This document shows, in pieces, positions 54,226 to 63,474 of a DNA stretch of 64,000 nucleotides. Below the pieces are notes generated by a model. That model saw nothing but the letters and a program-made list of their open reading frames with translations. It searched no databases and was not told where the DNA came from. Location: contig NZ_CAJXYK010000026.1 in assembly GCF_913063425.1 (NCBI RefSeq), forward strand, positions 1-64,000, in the 5' to 3' direction. Positions within the stretch are counted from its first letter, which is position 1, and every line of letters starts with the position of its first letter. Source of the DNA: an uncultured Thiohalocapsa sp. GTDB lineage: Bacteria > Pseudomonadota > Gammaproteobacteria > Chromatiales > Chromatiaceae. The translations under genes and the position numbers were made by a program.

Positions 54226-54768
54226 ATGGAACAGTTTCACGGCACCACTATCCTGGGCGTGCGCCGCAACGGCGCCGTCGTCATCGGCGGCGATGGCCAG
54301 GTTTCCCTGGGCCAGACCGTTATGAAGGGCAACGCCCGTAAGGTGCGCCGCCTGTACAAGGGGCAGGTCCTCGCGGGTTTCGCCGGAGCCACCGCGGATG
54401 CGTTCACGCTGTTCGAGCGCTTCGAGGGTAAGCTTGAGAAGCACCAGGGCAATCTCACCCGGGCCGCGGTGGAGCTCGCCAAGGACTGGCGCACGGACCG
54501 CATGCTGCGCCGGCTGGAGGCCATGCTCTGCGTCGCCGACCGCGAGGCCTCGCTCATCATCAGCGGCACCGGCGACGTGCTGGAGCCCGAGCACGACCTC
54601 ATGTCCATCGGCTCCGGCAGCGGCTACGCGCAGGCGGCGGCCCGGGCGCTGCTGGAGCATACGGAGCTGTCGGCCCGCGACATCGTCGAGCGGGCCTTGG
54701 GCATCGCCGCCGACATCTGCATCTACACCAACCATAACCTGGTGCTGGAGGAGCTCGGCGCCGAGTGA
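54226..54768 (+). CDS. hslV: ATP-dependent protease subunit HslV
   Basis: A protein of 180 residues. The N-terminal [16 protein letters not shown] places the catalytic Thr after a six-residue leader (MEQFHG), longer than the single Met in E. coli. [54 protein letters not shown] and AIGSG-type [18 protein letters not shown] are conserved. It forms the proteolytic double ring with HslU. It is followed by hslU after 87 bp. Confidence 0.97.
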   Translation: MEQFHGTTILGVRRNGAVVIGGDGQVSLGQTVMKGNARKVRRLYKGQVLAGFAGATADAFTLFERFEGKLEKHQGNLTRAAVELAKDWRTDRMLRRLEAMLCVADREASLIISGTGDVLEPEHDLMSIGSGSGYAQAAARALLEHTELSARDIVERALGIAADICIYTNHNLVLEELGAE

Positions 54769-54855
54769 GCCGCCCGTCCGCCGCTCGGCCCCGCGCCGCA
54801 CCAGCCCGCCGGCGGCGGCAGCGACCGCGCCGGCTCTTCACCATCGCAGGCCACC

Positions 54856-56187
54856 ATGTCCGACATCACCCCGAAGCGCATCGTCGCCGAGCTCGACAAG
54901 CACATCATCGGCCAGGACGCCGCCAAGCGCGCCGTGGCCATTGCTCTGCGCAACCGCTGGCGGCGGGCGCAGATTCCGGAGCCCATGCGCTCGGAGATCA
55001 CGCCGAAGAACATCCTGATGATCGGTCCCACCGGTGTGGGCAAGACCGAGATCGCGCGCCGGCTCGCGAAGCTCGCGGAAGCGCCTTTCATCAAGATCGA
55101 GGCCACCAAGTTCACGGAAGTGGGCTACGTCGGCCGCGATGTCGAGTCCATCGTTCGCGATCTCGCCGACATCGCCATCAAGATGGAGCGCGAGAAAGAA
55201 ATGCAGGCCAACGCCGGCAAGGCCGAGGCCGCCGCCGAGGAGCGCATTCTGGATGCCCTGCTGCCGAAGCCGTCCGGCTTCGAGGAGGACAGCCGCGGTG
55301 GCGGGGCGAGCAGCGGGACCCGCGAGAAGTTCCGCGCACGGCTGCGCGACGGCGAGCTGGACGACAAGGAAATCGACATCGAGGTGAGCATGAACCTGGG
55401 CGTGGAGATCATGGCTCCGCCGGGCATGGAGGAGATGACGAGCCAGCTCCAGGGGCTGTTTCAGAACCTCGGCAGCAACCGCACCAAGCGCCGGCGCATG
55501 CGCATCGGTGACGCCCGCAAGGTGCTGAAGGACGAGGAGGCCGCCAAGCTGGTCAACGAAGAGGAGATGAAGCAGCGGGCGCTCAGGAACGTGGAGAACA
55601 ACGGCATCGTCTTCCTGGACGAGCTGGACAAGGTCACCCGCCGGGCCGAGAACGTCGGCGGCGGCGACGTCTCGCGCGAGGGCGTGCAGCGCGACCTGCT
55701 GCCGCTGGTGGAGGGCAGCACCGTGTCCACCAAGCACGGCGCCATCCGCACCGACCATATCCTGTTCATCGCCTCCGGCGCCTTCCAGCTCGCCAAGCCC
55801 TCGGACCTGATTCCGGAGCTGCAAGGCCGCCTGCCCATTCGCGTGGAGCTGGACGCCCTCAGCACCGATGATTTCGTGCGCATCCTCACGGAGCCTGACG
55901 AGTCCCTGACCGACCAGTATGCCGCCCTGCTCGGCACCGAGGGCGTGACCGTCGAGTTCACCGACGACGGCATCCGCCGCCTCGCGGAGATCGCCTACCA
56001 CGTCAATGAGCACACCGAGAACATCGGTGCCCGCCGCCTGCACACCGTCATAGAGCGCCTGCTGGAGGACATCTCCTTCAACGCCGCCGAGCTGGACCGG
56101 GTCACCGTCACCATCAACGCCGCCTATGTGGACCAGAATCTGGGCGGGCTGGCGGCGGATGAGGATTTGTCTCAGTACATCCTCTAG
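54856..56187 (+). CDS. hslU: HslU ATPase subunit
   Basis: A protein of 443 residues. It starts [20 protein letters not shown], Walker A is [15 protein letters not shown] near 57, and the pore loop is in [13 protein letters not shown]. An intermediate (I) domain spans about 105-235. Walker B is [11 protein letters not shown] near 252, then [16 protein letters not shown] and [18 protein letters not shown] (sensor 2). It unfolds substrates and feeds them to HslV. The C-terminal tail LSQYIL matches the HslV-activating end. Confidence 0.97.
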   Translation: MSDITPKRIVAELDKHIIGQDAAKRAVAIALRNRWRRAQIPEPMRSEITPKNILMIGPTGVGKTEIARRLAKLAEAPFIKIEATKFTEVGYVGRDVESIVRDLADIAIKMEREKEMQANAGKAEAAAEERILDALLPKPSGFEEDSRGGGASSGTREKFRARLRDGELDDKEIDIEVSMNLGVEIMAPPGMEEMTSQLQGLFQNLGSNRTKRRRMRIGDARKVLKDEEAAKLVNEEEMKQRALRNVENNGIVFLDELDKVTRRAENVGGGDVSREGVQRDLLPLVEGSTVSTKHGAIRTDHILFIASGAFQLAKPSDLIPELQGRLPIRVELDALSTDDFVRILTEPDESLTDQYAALLGTEGVTVEFTDDGIRRLAEIAYHVNEHTENIGARRLHTVIERLLEDISFNAAELDRVTVTINAAYVDQNLGGLAADEDLSQYIL

Positions 56188-56420
56188 GAGAGGGCTGAGG
56201 GCTGAGGGCTGAGACGGCCGGGTACGGCGGCTTCAGCGGCTCGCCGCATCCCCGCTCGACGCCGGGCATGCGGCGGCTGCGCTGCCGGCGACGGGCAGAC
56301 CTCTGCCGGGTCAAGCCATGCTGGGTGGACATCGGCGGGCGCACCCAGGGCGTTGAAGCGGCGCGGCGGCCGGCCCATTTGATCGGCTGTCTGCAACATC
56401 GAATTCCAAGGAGTCAGCCC

Positions 56421-56783
56421 ATGCCCACGCCCACTGAATTCAACCTGCACCGCAACTCCCGGGTGCTGGAGATCACCTTCGACGACGGCGCGCACTTCAC
56501 CCTGCCGGTGGAGCTGCTGCGCGTGTACTCGCCGTCCGCGGAGGTCCAGGGCCATGGGCCCGGCCAGCGCGTGCTGCAGACGGGCAAGGAGGACGTGAAC
56601 ATCGACCGCATCGAGCCCGTGGGCAACTACGCCGTCTGCCTGCACTTCGACGACGAGCACAACACCGGCATCTACTCCTGGGAGTATCTGTACAGCCTCG
56701 GCAACAACCAGGAGGGGCTGTGGAAGGACTACCTCGCCGAGCTGGAGAAGGCCGGCTACAAGCGCAAGCAGCGCCCGTCCTGA
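56421..56783 (+). CDS. DUF971 domain protein
   Basis: A protein of 120 residues with AAGGAG 7 bp before the ATG. The core FDDGAHFTLPVELLRVYSPS, GKEDVNIDRIEPVGNYAV and FDDEHNTGIYSWEYLYSLG is the DUF971/gamma-butyrobetaine-hydroxylase N-terminal-like fold. DUF971 after hslVU is a conserved gammaproteobacterial order. Its function is unknown; related domains are linked to Fe-S protein maturation. Confidence 0.92.
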   Translation: MPTPTEFNLHRNSRVLEITFDDGAHFTLPVELLRVYSPSAEVQGHGPGQRVLQTGKEDVNIDRIEPVGNYAVCLHFDDEHNTGIYSWEYLYSLGNNQEGLWKDYLAELEKAGYKRKQRPS

Positions 56784-56813
56784 CAGGCGCCGCCCGCCGC
56801 CTGACCCCTGCGG

Positions 56814-56960
56814 TCAGGCCCCGCCCGTCGCCGCTTTGAGCGCTTGCGCCAGGCAGGCTGCCACCGTCGCGCGCGCGATGTCCCGGGTGATGCAGAACAG
56901 CCGCGAGCCGCTGCCGAGACAGCCGGTGAGGCGGGCGATGGTGATGCGCTCGCGCGGCAT
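56814..56960 (-). CDS. possible small protein of 48 residues
   Basis: ATG at 56960, TGA at 56814, reading MPRERITIARLTGCLGSGSR, then LFCITRDIARATVAACLAQA. It lies 24 bp after the truncated restriction nuclease, in the same frame, separated by one stop. Composition is protein-like. It could be a relic or a short accessory gene of the restriction-modification locus. Family not recognised. Confidence 0.4.
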   Translation of the reverse strand: MPRERITIARLTGCLGSGSRLFCITRDIARATVAACLAQALKAATGGA

Positions 56961-56984
56961 CAGGGCGCCGGGTACGGGGCTTCG

Positions 56985-57389
56985 TCAAGGGTCGAGCGGC
57001 AACAGGGCATCCAGCTCGACGACGCCCTCACGCAGGATCAACAGCTTGTCGGGCTCCGAGGCAAACCAGGCAAAGCTGCCCCAGGCCAGGTGGCGGTAGG
57101 TCTTGCGATATCCTGGTGCATCGCGGTCCGCATAGGCGCTGAGACAGGCCACCCGGCTCGCATCGAAGCCGCCGTTCGCGGCCAATTCAGTGAGGCTGAG
57201 GCGCCGGCGCTCGCTGATGGGGCCGTCTGTGGCGACGACTTCGACGAAAAGCAGCAGCGGATCAGCTGGTCCAAGGTCCACCAGAATCAGGTCCGGCAGA
57301 TCGCGGTCTGCTTGAATTGTCAGCCCGATTTTGGCCGCCAACTCGTCGTCGCGAGCCACGACCTTATTGCCGGTGGACCTCCGCGACAT
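56985..57389 (-). pseudogene. PstI/BsuBI-family restriction endonuclease, N-terminal half missing
   Basis: From the ATG at 57389 the product has about 134 residues, while PstI and BsuBI nucleases are about 320. What remains is the C-terminal domain: LPDLILVDLGPADP, FVEVVATDGPISERR, FDASRVACLSAYADRD and YRKTYRHLAWGSFAWFASEP, all typical of the BsuBI/PstI family. The region upstream in frame is antisense-like sequence overlapping the methyltransferase end and does not encode the missing helix-turn-helix part. The gene starts 23 bp after the methyltransferase stop. It may be inactive or a single-domain derivative. Confidence 0.8.
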
Positions 57390-57412
57390 CTGGCAGGGCC
57401 GGCAAACACGGC

Positions 57413-59251
57413 TCAGCCATGATCGGACAGTCCGTAGAGCCGGTCGCAGGCCGCGTCGATGGCGGCCCGGTCTGATTCCGACGCGACCAATGCGGCGAGC
57501 TCGCCGAGTCGCGCCGGTGCGGGTAATGGCCATGCGGACAGCTCGTACGCGGAGACGGCGACACTGCCGCTGATGCAGCGGAAGAGCTGGTCCACCACGC
57601 GGGTATTCAGTAGTGCGGCGAGGACGGCGGCGGGTACCCGGGCGCCGTCATCCGTGGGGCGAATCATGTTCAGGTGGTTTTCCACCACAGCGCCGCCGTG
57701 GGCCTCGAGGAACGCGGCGGGGAGCTCGGCGGCGATGAGCCGTCGCGCCTGCTCCTTGGCGGTGGTGCGCTGCACCAGCACGCAGGGCTCCCGCACGATG
57801 AGCCAGTGATCGCGCTGATCGCGAATGCGGCAGTAGGGCTGGTGATTCTTCTTGTCGGCGCGGAAGCGGAAGGTCCCGTCTGCGCTCACCGCCTCGGCCC
57901 AGATGAGTGGCAGGCAGTCCGGCGCCTGCCGCGGGGTGAGCTGCGGCTTGTGGCGGTTCCAGACCAGTGGCCCGGTGCTGACGCGGTAGCCCCAGTCCGC
58001 AAGCCGGTGGGGCAGCGTGCGGGCAGCAGCCAGCAGCGGCGCCTGGGAGGCGGTGCGGGGTGCGAGCCAGGGCTCGGCGCCGCCGGCCGGCAGCTCGAAG
58101 GCCCCGGCGGGACTGACCCTGAGTCCGCCGTCGCCCGCACCGGCGAGGGTCGCGGTGACAGCCCGTTGTCTGGCCGCGCCTTTGCGATAGACCGCCAGCA
58201 GGGTTTCCTGGAGCACGTCGTCGAAGACGCCGCTGCGGGAAGCCACGAAATCCAGACTCACCGGCGGGGCCTCGTCCGCCAGCAGCCGGCGGAGATTCTG
58301 ATAGTAATTACCGGCGAGGAACGAGGTCGGCGTGACATAAGCAACGATACCGCCGGGCTTGGCCTGACGCAGCGCCAGGTCGGTGAAGACGCCGTAGAGG
58401 TTGGCGTGGCCGTACAGGCTGCGACGGTAGCGCGTGCGCAGCTCGCCCGGCAGGCCGACACGGCCATAGGGCGGGTTGCCCACCACCAGGTCGAACGCGG
58501 CGGTGGGCGCCGGGTCATCGGCTGCCATGGCATCGCCGACAATGGGCTCAACGCCGCCCGACAGCTCCAGCGTGTCCGGAACCCAGAGCACCGCATCGAC
58601 CGCCGCCCGGGAGATCCAGGCGGCGAAGGGATCGATCTCGTAGCCGTGGAGCCGGGTCGCCACCTGCGCGCGTGCCGCCGCCGGGCTCAGTGTGGGCGCC
58701 TGCCTGCGCAAGGCCGCGAGCATGCGCCGCGCCACGGGCGCCAGAAAGGCGCCACCGCCGCATGCCGGGTCCAGCACCCGGCAGTGCGCCCAGTCCAGCC
58801 CCGCCGCTGTGGCCTGGTCCAGGAGGCGTTGTGCCAGCTCAGGCGGCGTATAGTAAACGCCGTAGCGTGCTCGGTAGTCCGTCGGCAGGAGCGCGGTGTA
58901 GAGGCGGCCCAGCTCGTAGAACGCGCGGTCCGGCGCCGTGCGCGCCAACGCGGCGGCGAGCTCCGGCACCAGGTGCGCGAGGTCGCATGGCAGCGCGCCC
59001 CCGCCGAGGCCGGCGGGCGCCGCCGGCAGGGGACCCGGCTGCGCCTGCTGCCAGTAGCCCCGCAGCACGGCAGCGGTGCATTCGCGCGCGAGGCCGACGC
59101 GCAGCGCCGGGTCTGTTGCGCGCTCCGCGGCGGCGCGGGCTGCCACCCGCAGCTCAGCGAGGGATCGCGTCGACGGTGTCGGCGGCGATGTCAGCGATGG
59201 TTTCAGGGCAAAGTCCGGGCCACGGGACCGGATGGGGCTCGGAGCGCTCAT
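57413..59251 (-). CDS. adenine-specific DNA methyltransferase, PstI/BsuBI type
   Basis: About 612 residues from the ATG at 59251. The AdoMet motif is RVLDPACGGGAFL near residue 165, the next acidic motif is HGYEIDPFAAWISR and the catalytic motif IV is DLVVGNPPYGRVG near 255. YGVYYTPPELAQRLLDQ just before motif I is the typical gamma-class N6-adenine arrangement. A C-terminal target-recognition region contains NHLNMIRP and ISGSVAVSAYELSAWPLP. It is longer than M.PstI (about 507 residues), with a poorly conserved N-terminus. It still appears intact and would protect the same sites as the truncated nuclease after it. Confidence 0.92.
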   Translation of the reverse strand: MSAPSPIRSRGPDFALKPSLTSPPTPSTRSLAELRVAARAAAERATDPALRVGLARECTAAVLRGYWQQAQPGPLPAAPAGLGGGALPCDLAHLVPELAAALARTAPDRAFYELGRLYTALLPTDYRARYGVYYTPPELAQRLLDQATAAGLDWAHCRVLDPACGGGAFLAPVARRMLAALRRQAPTLSPAAARAQVATRLHGYEIDPFAAWISRAAVDAVLWVPDTLELSGGVEPIVGDAMAADDPAPTAAFDLVVGNPPYGRVGLPGELRTRYRRSLYGHANLYGVFTDLALRQAKPGGIVAYVTPTSFLAGNYYQNLRRLLADEAPPVSLDFVASRSGVFDDVLQETLLAVYRKGAARQRAVTATLAGAGDGGLRVSPAGAFELPAGGAEPWLAPRTASQAPLLAAARTLPHRLADWGYRVSTGPLVWNRHKPQLTPRQAPDCLPLIWAEAVSADGTFRFRADKKNHQPYCRIRDQRDHWLIVREPCVLVQRTTAKEQARRLIAAELPAAFLEAHGGAVVENHLNMIRPTDDGARVPAAVLAALLNTRVVDQLFRCISGSVAVSAYELSAWPLPAPARLGELAALVASESDRAAIDAACDRLYGLSDHG

Positions 59252-59410
59252 GGCGGAGCAGCTTAGCCGGTTCCCCGGCCTGGGACGAGGGCTGGCGCCG
59301 GGTTGCCATGTCGGTGCTGCGGTCGATGGGCAGCCGGTCCTTTGTCGGCGATGGTGCCCCCGCCGCGCCCATGCGCCGGGTGCACAGCACACGTCCGGGA
59401 CCACGCCTGC

Positions 59411-60169
59411 TCACAGCCGCTTTGCCAGCCACGCGAGCGCGGCGTCCACGCTCGGCGCCGTCGGCAATGCCGGCCGCGCCGGGCGCTCGCGCATCACCAC
59501 CGGGATAGCGCGCTCGCGGGCGGCCTGGAGCTTGGCGGCGCTGGCGTCGCCGCCGCTGTTCTTGCAGACGATGCAGTCGATGGCGCGCTCCCGCAGCAGA
59601 GCCCGCTCCGCATCCAGGTGGAAAGGGCCGCGGTCCAGCAGCAGCTCGGCGTGGGCGAAGGCGGGCAGCGGCTCCGGCCGACTCACGCAACGCACCAGGA
59701 GCCAGACATCGTCCAGCAGCGCGAAGGGCGCAAGCGCCTGGCGACCGACCGCGAGCAGCACCCGGCGGGCGCCGAGCATCCGGACCGCAAACACGGCGCC
59801 GTACCAGTCGTTGACCCGCTCCCAGCGGTCGCCGGGGCCGGGCTGCCAGGCGGGGCGCTCAAGGCGCAGCAGGGGGATGTCGGCGTGCGCGCAGGCCTCG
59901 GCCGCATGGACGCCCATGGTGGCGGCGAAGGGGTGGGTGGCGTCGATGACGGCGGCGACGCGCTCGCGGGCCAGATAGGTGCTGAGTCCTGCGATGCCGC
60001 CGAAGCCGCCGATGCGCAGCTCGCCGGCGGGCCGTCTGGGTGCCGCCGTGCGCCCGGCGAGGGAGCTGATCACCCGCAGCCCGTCACGGGCGGCCAGGGC
60101 CTCGGCCAGCGCGTAGCCTTCGCTGGTGCCGCCGAGGATCAGGATGGTGGCTGTGCCTGTGCTGGGCAT
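59411..60169 (-). CDS. cobK: precorrin-6A reductase
   Basis: A protein of 252 residues. It has the N-terminal ILGGTSEGYALAEAL, RIGGFGGIAGLSTYL, VIDATHPFAATM and, later, IDCIVCKNSGGDASAAKL, all CobK/CbiJ signatures. It reduces precorrin-6A with NADPH in corrin ring synthesis. The start MPSTGTATILILGG at 60169 removes the upstream frame, which runs through a 36-bp repeat array. It is separated from the TcuB/CobZ-like gene by about 530 bp of repeats. Confidence 0.93.
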   Translation of the reverse strand: MPSTGTATILILGGTSEGYALAEALAARDGLRVISSLAGRTAAPRRPAGELRIGGFGGIAGLSTYLARERVAAVIDATHPFAATMGVHAAEACAHADIPLLRLERPAWQPGPGDRWERVNDWYGAVFAVRMLGARRVLLAVGRQALAPFALLDDVWLLVRCVSRPEPLPAFAHAELLLDRGPFHLDAERALLRERAIDCIVCKNSGGDASAAKLQAARERAIPVVMRERPARPALPTAPSVDAALAWLAKRL

Positions 60170-60275
60170 GGCGCGTAGGAGCGGTTCAAAAACAACTGAA
60201 ACGGCGGAGATGTCGTCGGCTGCCGTCGGCAGTGGCGCCCGCTGGATGAGTCTGCCCGCCGCAGGCAGGCGGGGG

Positions 60276-60495
60276 GCCGAGTAAAACTCGGCGCCCCCAG
60301 GCGGGCGAGGGGCCGAGTAAAACTCGGCGCCCCCAGGCGGGCGAGGGGCCGAGTAAAACTCGGCGCCCCCAGGTGGGCGAGAGGCCGAGTAAAACTCGGC
60401 GCCCCCAGGTGGGCGAGAGGCCGAGTAAAACTCGGCGCCCCCAGGTGGGCGAGGGGCCGAGTAAAACTCGGCGCCCCCAGGTGGGCGCACCGGGC
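60276..60495. repeat. tandem array, six copies of a 36-bp unit with a palindrome
   Basis: GCCGAGTAAAACTCGGC begins at 60276, 60312, 60348, 60384, 60420 and 60456, an exact 36-bp period, joined by GCCCCCAGG and GGGCGAGGG-like linkers. The palindrome is the second half-element of the 111-bp array at 2931-3915 with TAAA in place of TGGA. No spacers separate copies, so it is not a CRISPR array. It lies just upstream of the cobK ATG. Confidence 0.95.
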
Positions 60496-60540
60496 GCTGC
60501 GCCCCGGTTGCTCCCCCCTGGGCCGGCGCCCCCTGGGGCC

Positions 60541-60594
60541 GCCGACTTCCAGTCGGCGCAGGCCGCGACGGCGGATGCGGTTCGCTTATCCGCC
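60541..60594. repeat. paired dispersed palindromes
   Basis: GCCGACTTCCAGTCGGC (60541-60557) is a copy of the first half-element. GGCGGATGCGG with CGCTTATCCGCC (60570-60594) is the inverse of the 15286-15310 repeat. Together with the 36-bp array they occupy most of the 60170-60702 gap, the rest of which shows no gene. Confidence 0.75.
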
Positions 60595-60702
60595 CTGCCG
60601 TGTTCAACGTGTTTCTGAACCATCACGTAGTCTGGATGCAGCGGGTCATCCTCTGTCCACCTGGGTGGACCTCGACGTCCACACGCGGCTCGCACGGCTT
60701 TC

Positions 60703-61821
60703 CTAGGTGCCATCGCGCTCGCGCGCGTCCTGCCACAGCGCCGCACCGCGATAGACCGCATGCACCATTTTGCTGTAGGGCAGCAGCACGAAGAGCGCCA
60801 GCACGGTGCCCAGGTGCACCGCGAGCAGCAGGCCCATGGCCGCCGTGCCGCGCAGCGCCAGCAGCGCGAGACCGGTGGCCGCGACGGCGAGCAGCAGCCA
60901 GGTGAGCGCCGTGTCGGCGCCGCGGCTGTCGGGGTCGGTGGGTGTCGGGTCCTCGCGGCGGCGCAGCCAGTGCATGCCGAGGCCGCCCACCAGCATGCCG
61001 AGGCCGCCGGCGGTGCCGAGCAGCACCGGCGCGCTCAGCAACGGATAGGGTGCGGCCTCTCCCAGCAGGTGGTGCCGGGCGGCGGCCACCAGTGTCGATG
61101 CCAGGCACAGCAGAAAGCCATAGAACAGCGCGTGGTGAAAGCGCCGACGCAGCCGGGATGGGTGGTGGTCCAGGTCGGCGCAGCCGGGGCCGCCGCCGGC
61201 CTGATTGTCGAGCGTGAGCACGGCCAGTGTCGCTCGCCCTGCGGCGGACCCGGGGCTGCCGGCCGGTTGCGTCGCTGCCGTTGCCTGCCGGAAGCGGCGC
61301 AGGCCCATGCCGACGGCGAGCAGCGCAAAGCCCAGGGACAGGGCTGCGCCTGCGGTCATGACGCCGAACGGAATCACCTGGTAGAAGGCGCCCGGACCGC
61401 TGTGCACGCCGAACAGGACCTCCACGGGCACCGCGAGCACCACCGCCAGCGTGAACGCCAGCACCACGCCCGCCGCCGGCAGACCCGCGCGCAGCCCGCC
61501 GCCGGTAAAGAGCGCCGCCAGCGGCCGTGGCCAGGTATAGCGCGCATAGCTCTGCCGGCGCTGTCGGGCCAGGGCCCGCGGCAGGTTGATGGCGAAGGCG
61601 TGCGGCGGGGCGTACTGGCAGTCGTAGAGGCAGCTGCGGCAGTGGTGACAGAGGTTGGCGAGCTGGTCCAGGTCGCCGTCGGCGAGCCTGGGGCGGCGCT
61701 CGGCGGCGCTGAACACGGCACACAGGCCGTTGCAATAGCCGCAGATGTTGCAGATGGCGAGCTGCCGGCGGGCCTCGGCGGCGGCGTCCGCATCAACCGT
61801 TGGGAGGGTCCGGGTCTGCAT
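60703..61821 (-). CDS. TcuB/CobZ-like Fe-S membrane subunit
   Basis: A protein of 372 residues. Two cysteine clusters near the N-terminus, CNICGYCNGLC (Cys 24, 27, 30, 34) and CHHCRSCLYDC (Cys 58, 61, 64, 68), should bind two 4Fe-4S centres. After HAFAINLPRALA come several membrane helices and RRRFHHALFYGFLLCLAS with conserved His, then VHLGTVLALFVLLPYSKM near the C-terminus. This is the TcuB family, which matches the C-terminal half of CobZ. Its gene follows the flavoprotein gene with a 9-bp gap. In this cobalamin context, electron transfer to or from the flavoprotein during precorrin-3A oxidation is the likely job. Confidence 0.85.
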   Translation of the reverse strand: MQTRTLPTVDADAAAEARRQLAICNICGYCNGLCAVFSAAERRPRLADGDLDQLANLCHHCRSCLYDCQYAPPHAFAINLPRALARQRRQSYARYTWPRPLAALFTGGGLRAGLPAAGVVLAFTLAVVLAVPVEVLFGVHSGPGAFYQVIPFGVMTAGAALSLGFALLAVGMGLRRFRQATAATQPAGSPGSAAGRATLAVLTLDNQAGGGPGCADLDHHPSRLRRRFHHALFYGFLLCLASTLVAAARHHLLGEAAPYPLLSAPVLLGTAGGLGMLVGGLGMHWLRRREDPTPTDPDSRGADTALTWLLLAVAATGLALLALRGTAAMGLLLAVHLGTVLALFVLLPYSKMVHAVYRGAALWQDARERDGT

Positions 61822-61830
61822 GCTCGGGGC

Positions 61831-63348
61831 TTATGTGACCGGGCCTGCGGGATCGGGTTCTGCCCGCTCGAAGTGCCCCTGGTCTGGCTCGGGGAGGGGG
61901 GCAGCAGGACGGCCCGCCGCCTGCACGGCCGCACGCCCGGCGATGCGCCCGAACACCAGGGAGATGCTCACAGCGAGGCCGGACACGTAGCCCTGCGGGA
62001 TGAGGTTCGCGGCCATGAGCATGCCCGCCGCAAAGGCGTTCTCCAACACTGTTCCATCCGTCCATCGTACCCGCGTGCAGGCGTCCACGGCGATGCCGTG
62101 GTGGGCAAAGGTGACCCCGGGACGCATGGGGTAGGCCGCGAAGGGCGGCTCGAGGATGGGCCGGGCGTAGGCGGACTTCGGCGGGTCGAGGCAGGCGGTG
62201 CGCCAGCCGGCGGCGGCGTCCGACTGCGCGGGTGCCCTGACAGCCGCGTTGTAGGCGGTGAAGGTCGCCTCAAGCCCCGCCGGATCGATACCGCAGAGCA
62301 CCGCCAGGGAGGCGATGTCCGGTGCCCGCAGCGGCGGATACAGCGCCGCCGGCGCCGCCCGCAGCCCGGGGTCGTCCAGCACCAGCCAGCCGGTCTGCTC
62401 GGGATACGCCGCAAGCCGCTGGCCCCAGCGGGAATAGCGGGTGGAGGCGGTGTCGGCGCCCTCGTCGTGGCGGCGGCGGCCCTGGCGGTCCACGACGACA
62501 CCGAGCGGCATGCCGCGGATGCGCGTCACGATGCCGCCGTCGTGCGCCGGAGAGCGGGCATCCACGGCCACCAGATAGAGCCCGGCCGGGTCGCCTGCGG
62601 CTGCTGCGCCCTGAGCCAGCAGCCATTGCAGCAGCTCGCCGCGGACATGTGGCGTGCCGCGGTTGACGAAGCCGCGGGCGGCGGCGCCCCAGTGCCGGGC
62701 GAGCCAGGCCGGGTCTGCATGGGCGCCGCCGCAGGCGAGCACGCAGGCGCCGGCGGACATGCTGCCCTGGTCTGTGACCACGGCCGTCATGCGTCGGCCG
62801 CGCAGCACCAGCGCGTGCGCGGCGCAGCCCGGGACCATGTCCACGCCCAGGGCCAGCGCCCGGTCCGCCAGTGCGCGCACAGCGGCCATGCCGCCGCCGA
62901 GAAAAAACGCGGTTCGGCGTGAATAGGGCAGTGGGCCCTGCGCCGGCCTTTGCAGCGCGACACCCTGCGCCAGCAGCCAATCCGGCAGCGCGCGACTCTG
63001 TTGCACCAGTGCCTCCAGCAGCACGGGATCAGCGCCGCCGCCGGTGGCGCGCAGCACGTCGGCACGGAACTGCGCGGGCGGATAGGCATCCGGTGTCCAG
63101 GGGGTCGGTGCGTCGTGGCTGCAGCGGAAGTTGCGCGAATGGCGGGTGTTGCCGCCGAGCAGCGCCGGCGGCGCCGCATCCAGCAGCCGCACCGAGGCGC
63201 CCGCCGCCGCGGCGTCGATGGCCGCGGCGAGTGCCGCGGCACCGCCGCCGATGACGAGCACGTCCGGTATCCGGGTTGGGGATGGCAAGGGCAGGCAGTG
63301 GTTTGACAGCGGTGGGAGCGGCCAACAGAATCCGGCGCTTCGCCGCAT
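61831..63348 (-). CDS. TcuA/CobZ-like FAD-dependent oxidoreductase
   Basis: About 505 residues from the ATG at 63348; downstream alternative starts are possible. The dinucleotide fold is DVLVIGGGAAALAAAIDAA near residue 30, followed by GGNTRHSRNFRCSHDAP, typical of tricarballylate dehydrogenase TcuA and of the CobZ N-terminal half. Later it has TTG-free RGMPLGVVVDRQGRR and GVTFAHHGIAVDACTRVRW. The C-terminal FAD loop is ENAFAAGMLMAANLIPQGY. The gene pairs with the Fe-S protein 9 bp downstream and lies between cobK and cobM. R. capsulatus CobZ is one polypeptide with both halves, so this looks like a split CobZ rather than tricarballylate catabolism. Confidence 0.88.
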   Translation of the reverse strand: MRRSAGFCWPLPPLSNHCLPLPSPTRIPDVLVIGGGAAALAAAIDAAAAGASVRLLDAAPPALLGGNTRHSRNFRCSHDAPTPWTPDAYPPAQFRADVLRATGGGADPVLLEALVQQSRALPDWLLAQGVALQRPAQGPLPYSRRTAFFLGGGMAAVRALADRALALGVDMVPGCAAHALVLRGRRMTAVVTDQGSMSAGACVLACGGAHADPAWLARHWGAAARGFVNRGTPHVRGELLQWLLAQGAAAAGDPAGLYLVAVDARSPAHDGGIVTRIRGMPLGVVVDRQGRRRHDEGADTASTRYSRWGQRLAAYPEQTGWLVLDDPGLRAAPAALYPPLRAPDIASLAVLCGIDPAGLEATFTAYNAAVRAPAQSDAAAGWRTACLDPPKSAYARPILEPPFAAYPMRPGVTFAHHGIAVDACTRVRWTDGTVLENAFAAGMLMAANLIPQGYVSGLAVSISLVFGRIAGRAAVQAAGRPAAPLPEPDQGHFERAEPDPAGPVT

Positions 63349-63474
63349 CCGGCGCCACAGGCGTCAGTGTCCACCGCAGGCGCCGCCGCGGCAATGATCG
63401 ACAACAGGTGAGTCCTTTGCAGCCATCTTTGCGTATTGCATGTGCCCTGGCCCCGCGTCCTGCGGTGATGCGGC

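Noticed and set aside
59252-59404. Longer N-terminus for the PstI-type methyltransferase
   Set aside because: The extension is Arg/Pro/Gly-rich with no resemblance to methyltransferases, and the ATG at 59251 gives a full-length protein.
60276-60495. CRISPR array
   Set aside because: The 36-bp repeats are contiguous, with no unique spacers between them.
63349-63474. Cobalamin riboswitch between the cobZ-like gene and cobM
   Set aside because: No B12-box-like conserved core was recognised and the gap is only 126 bp.
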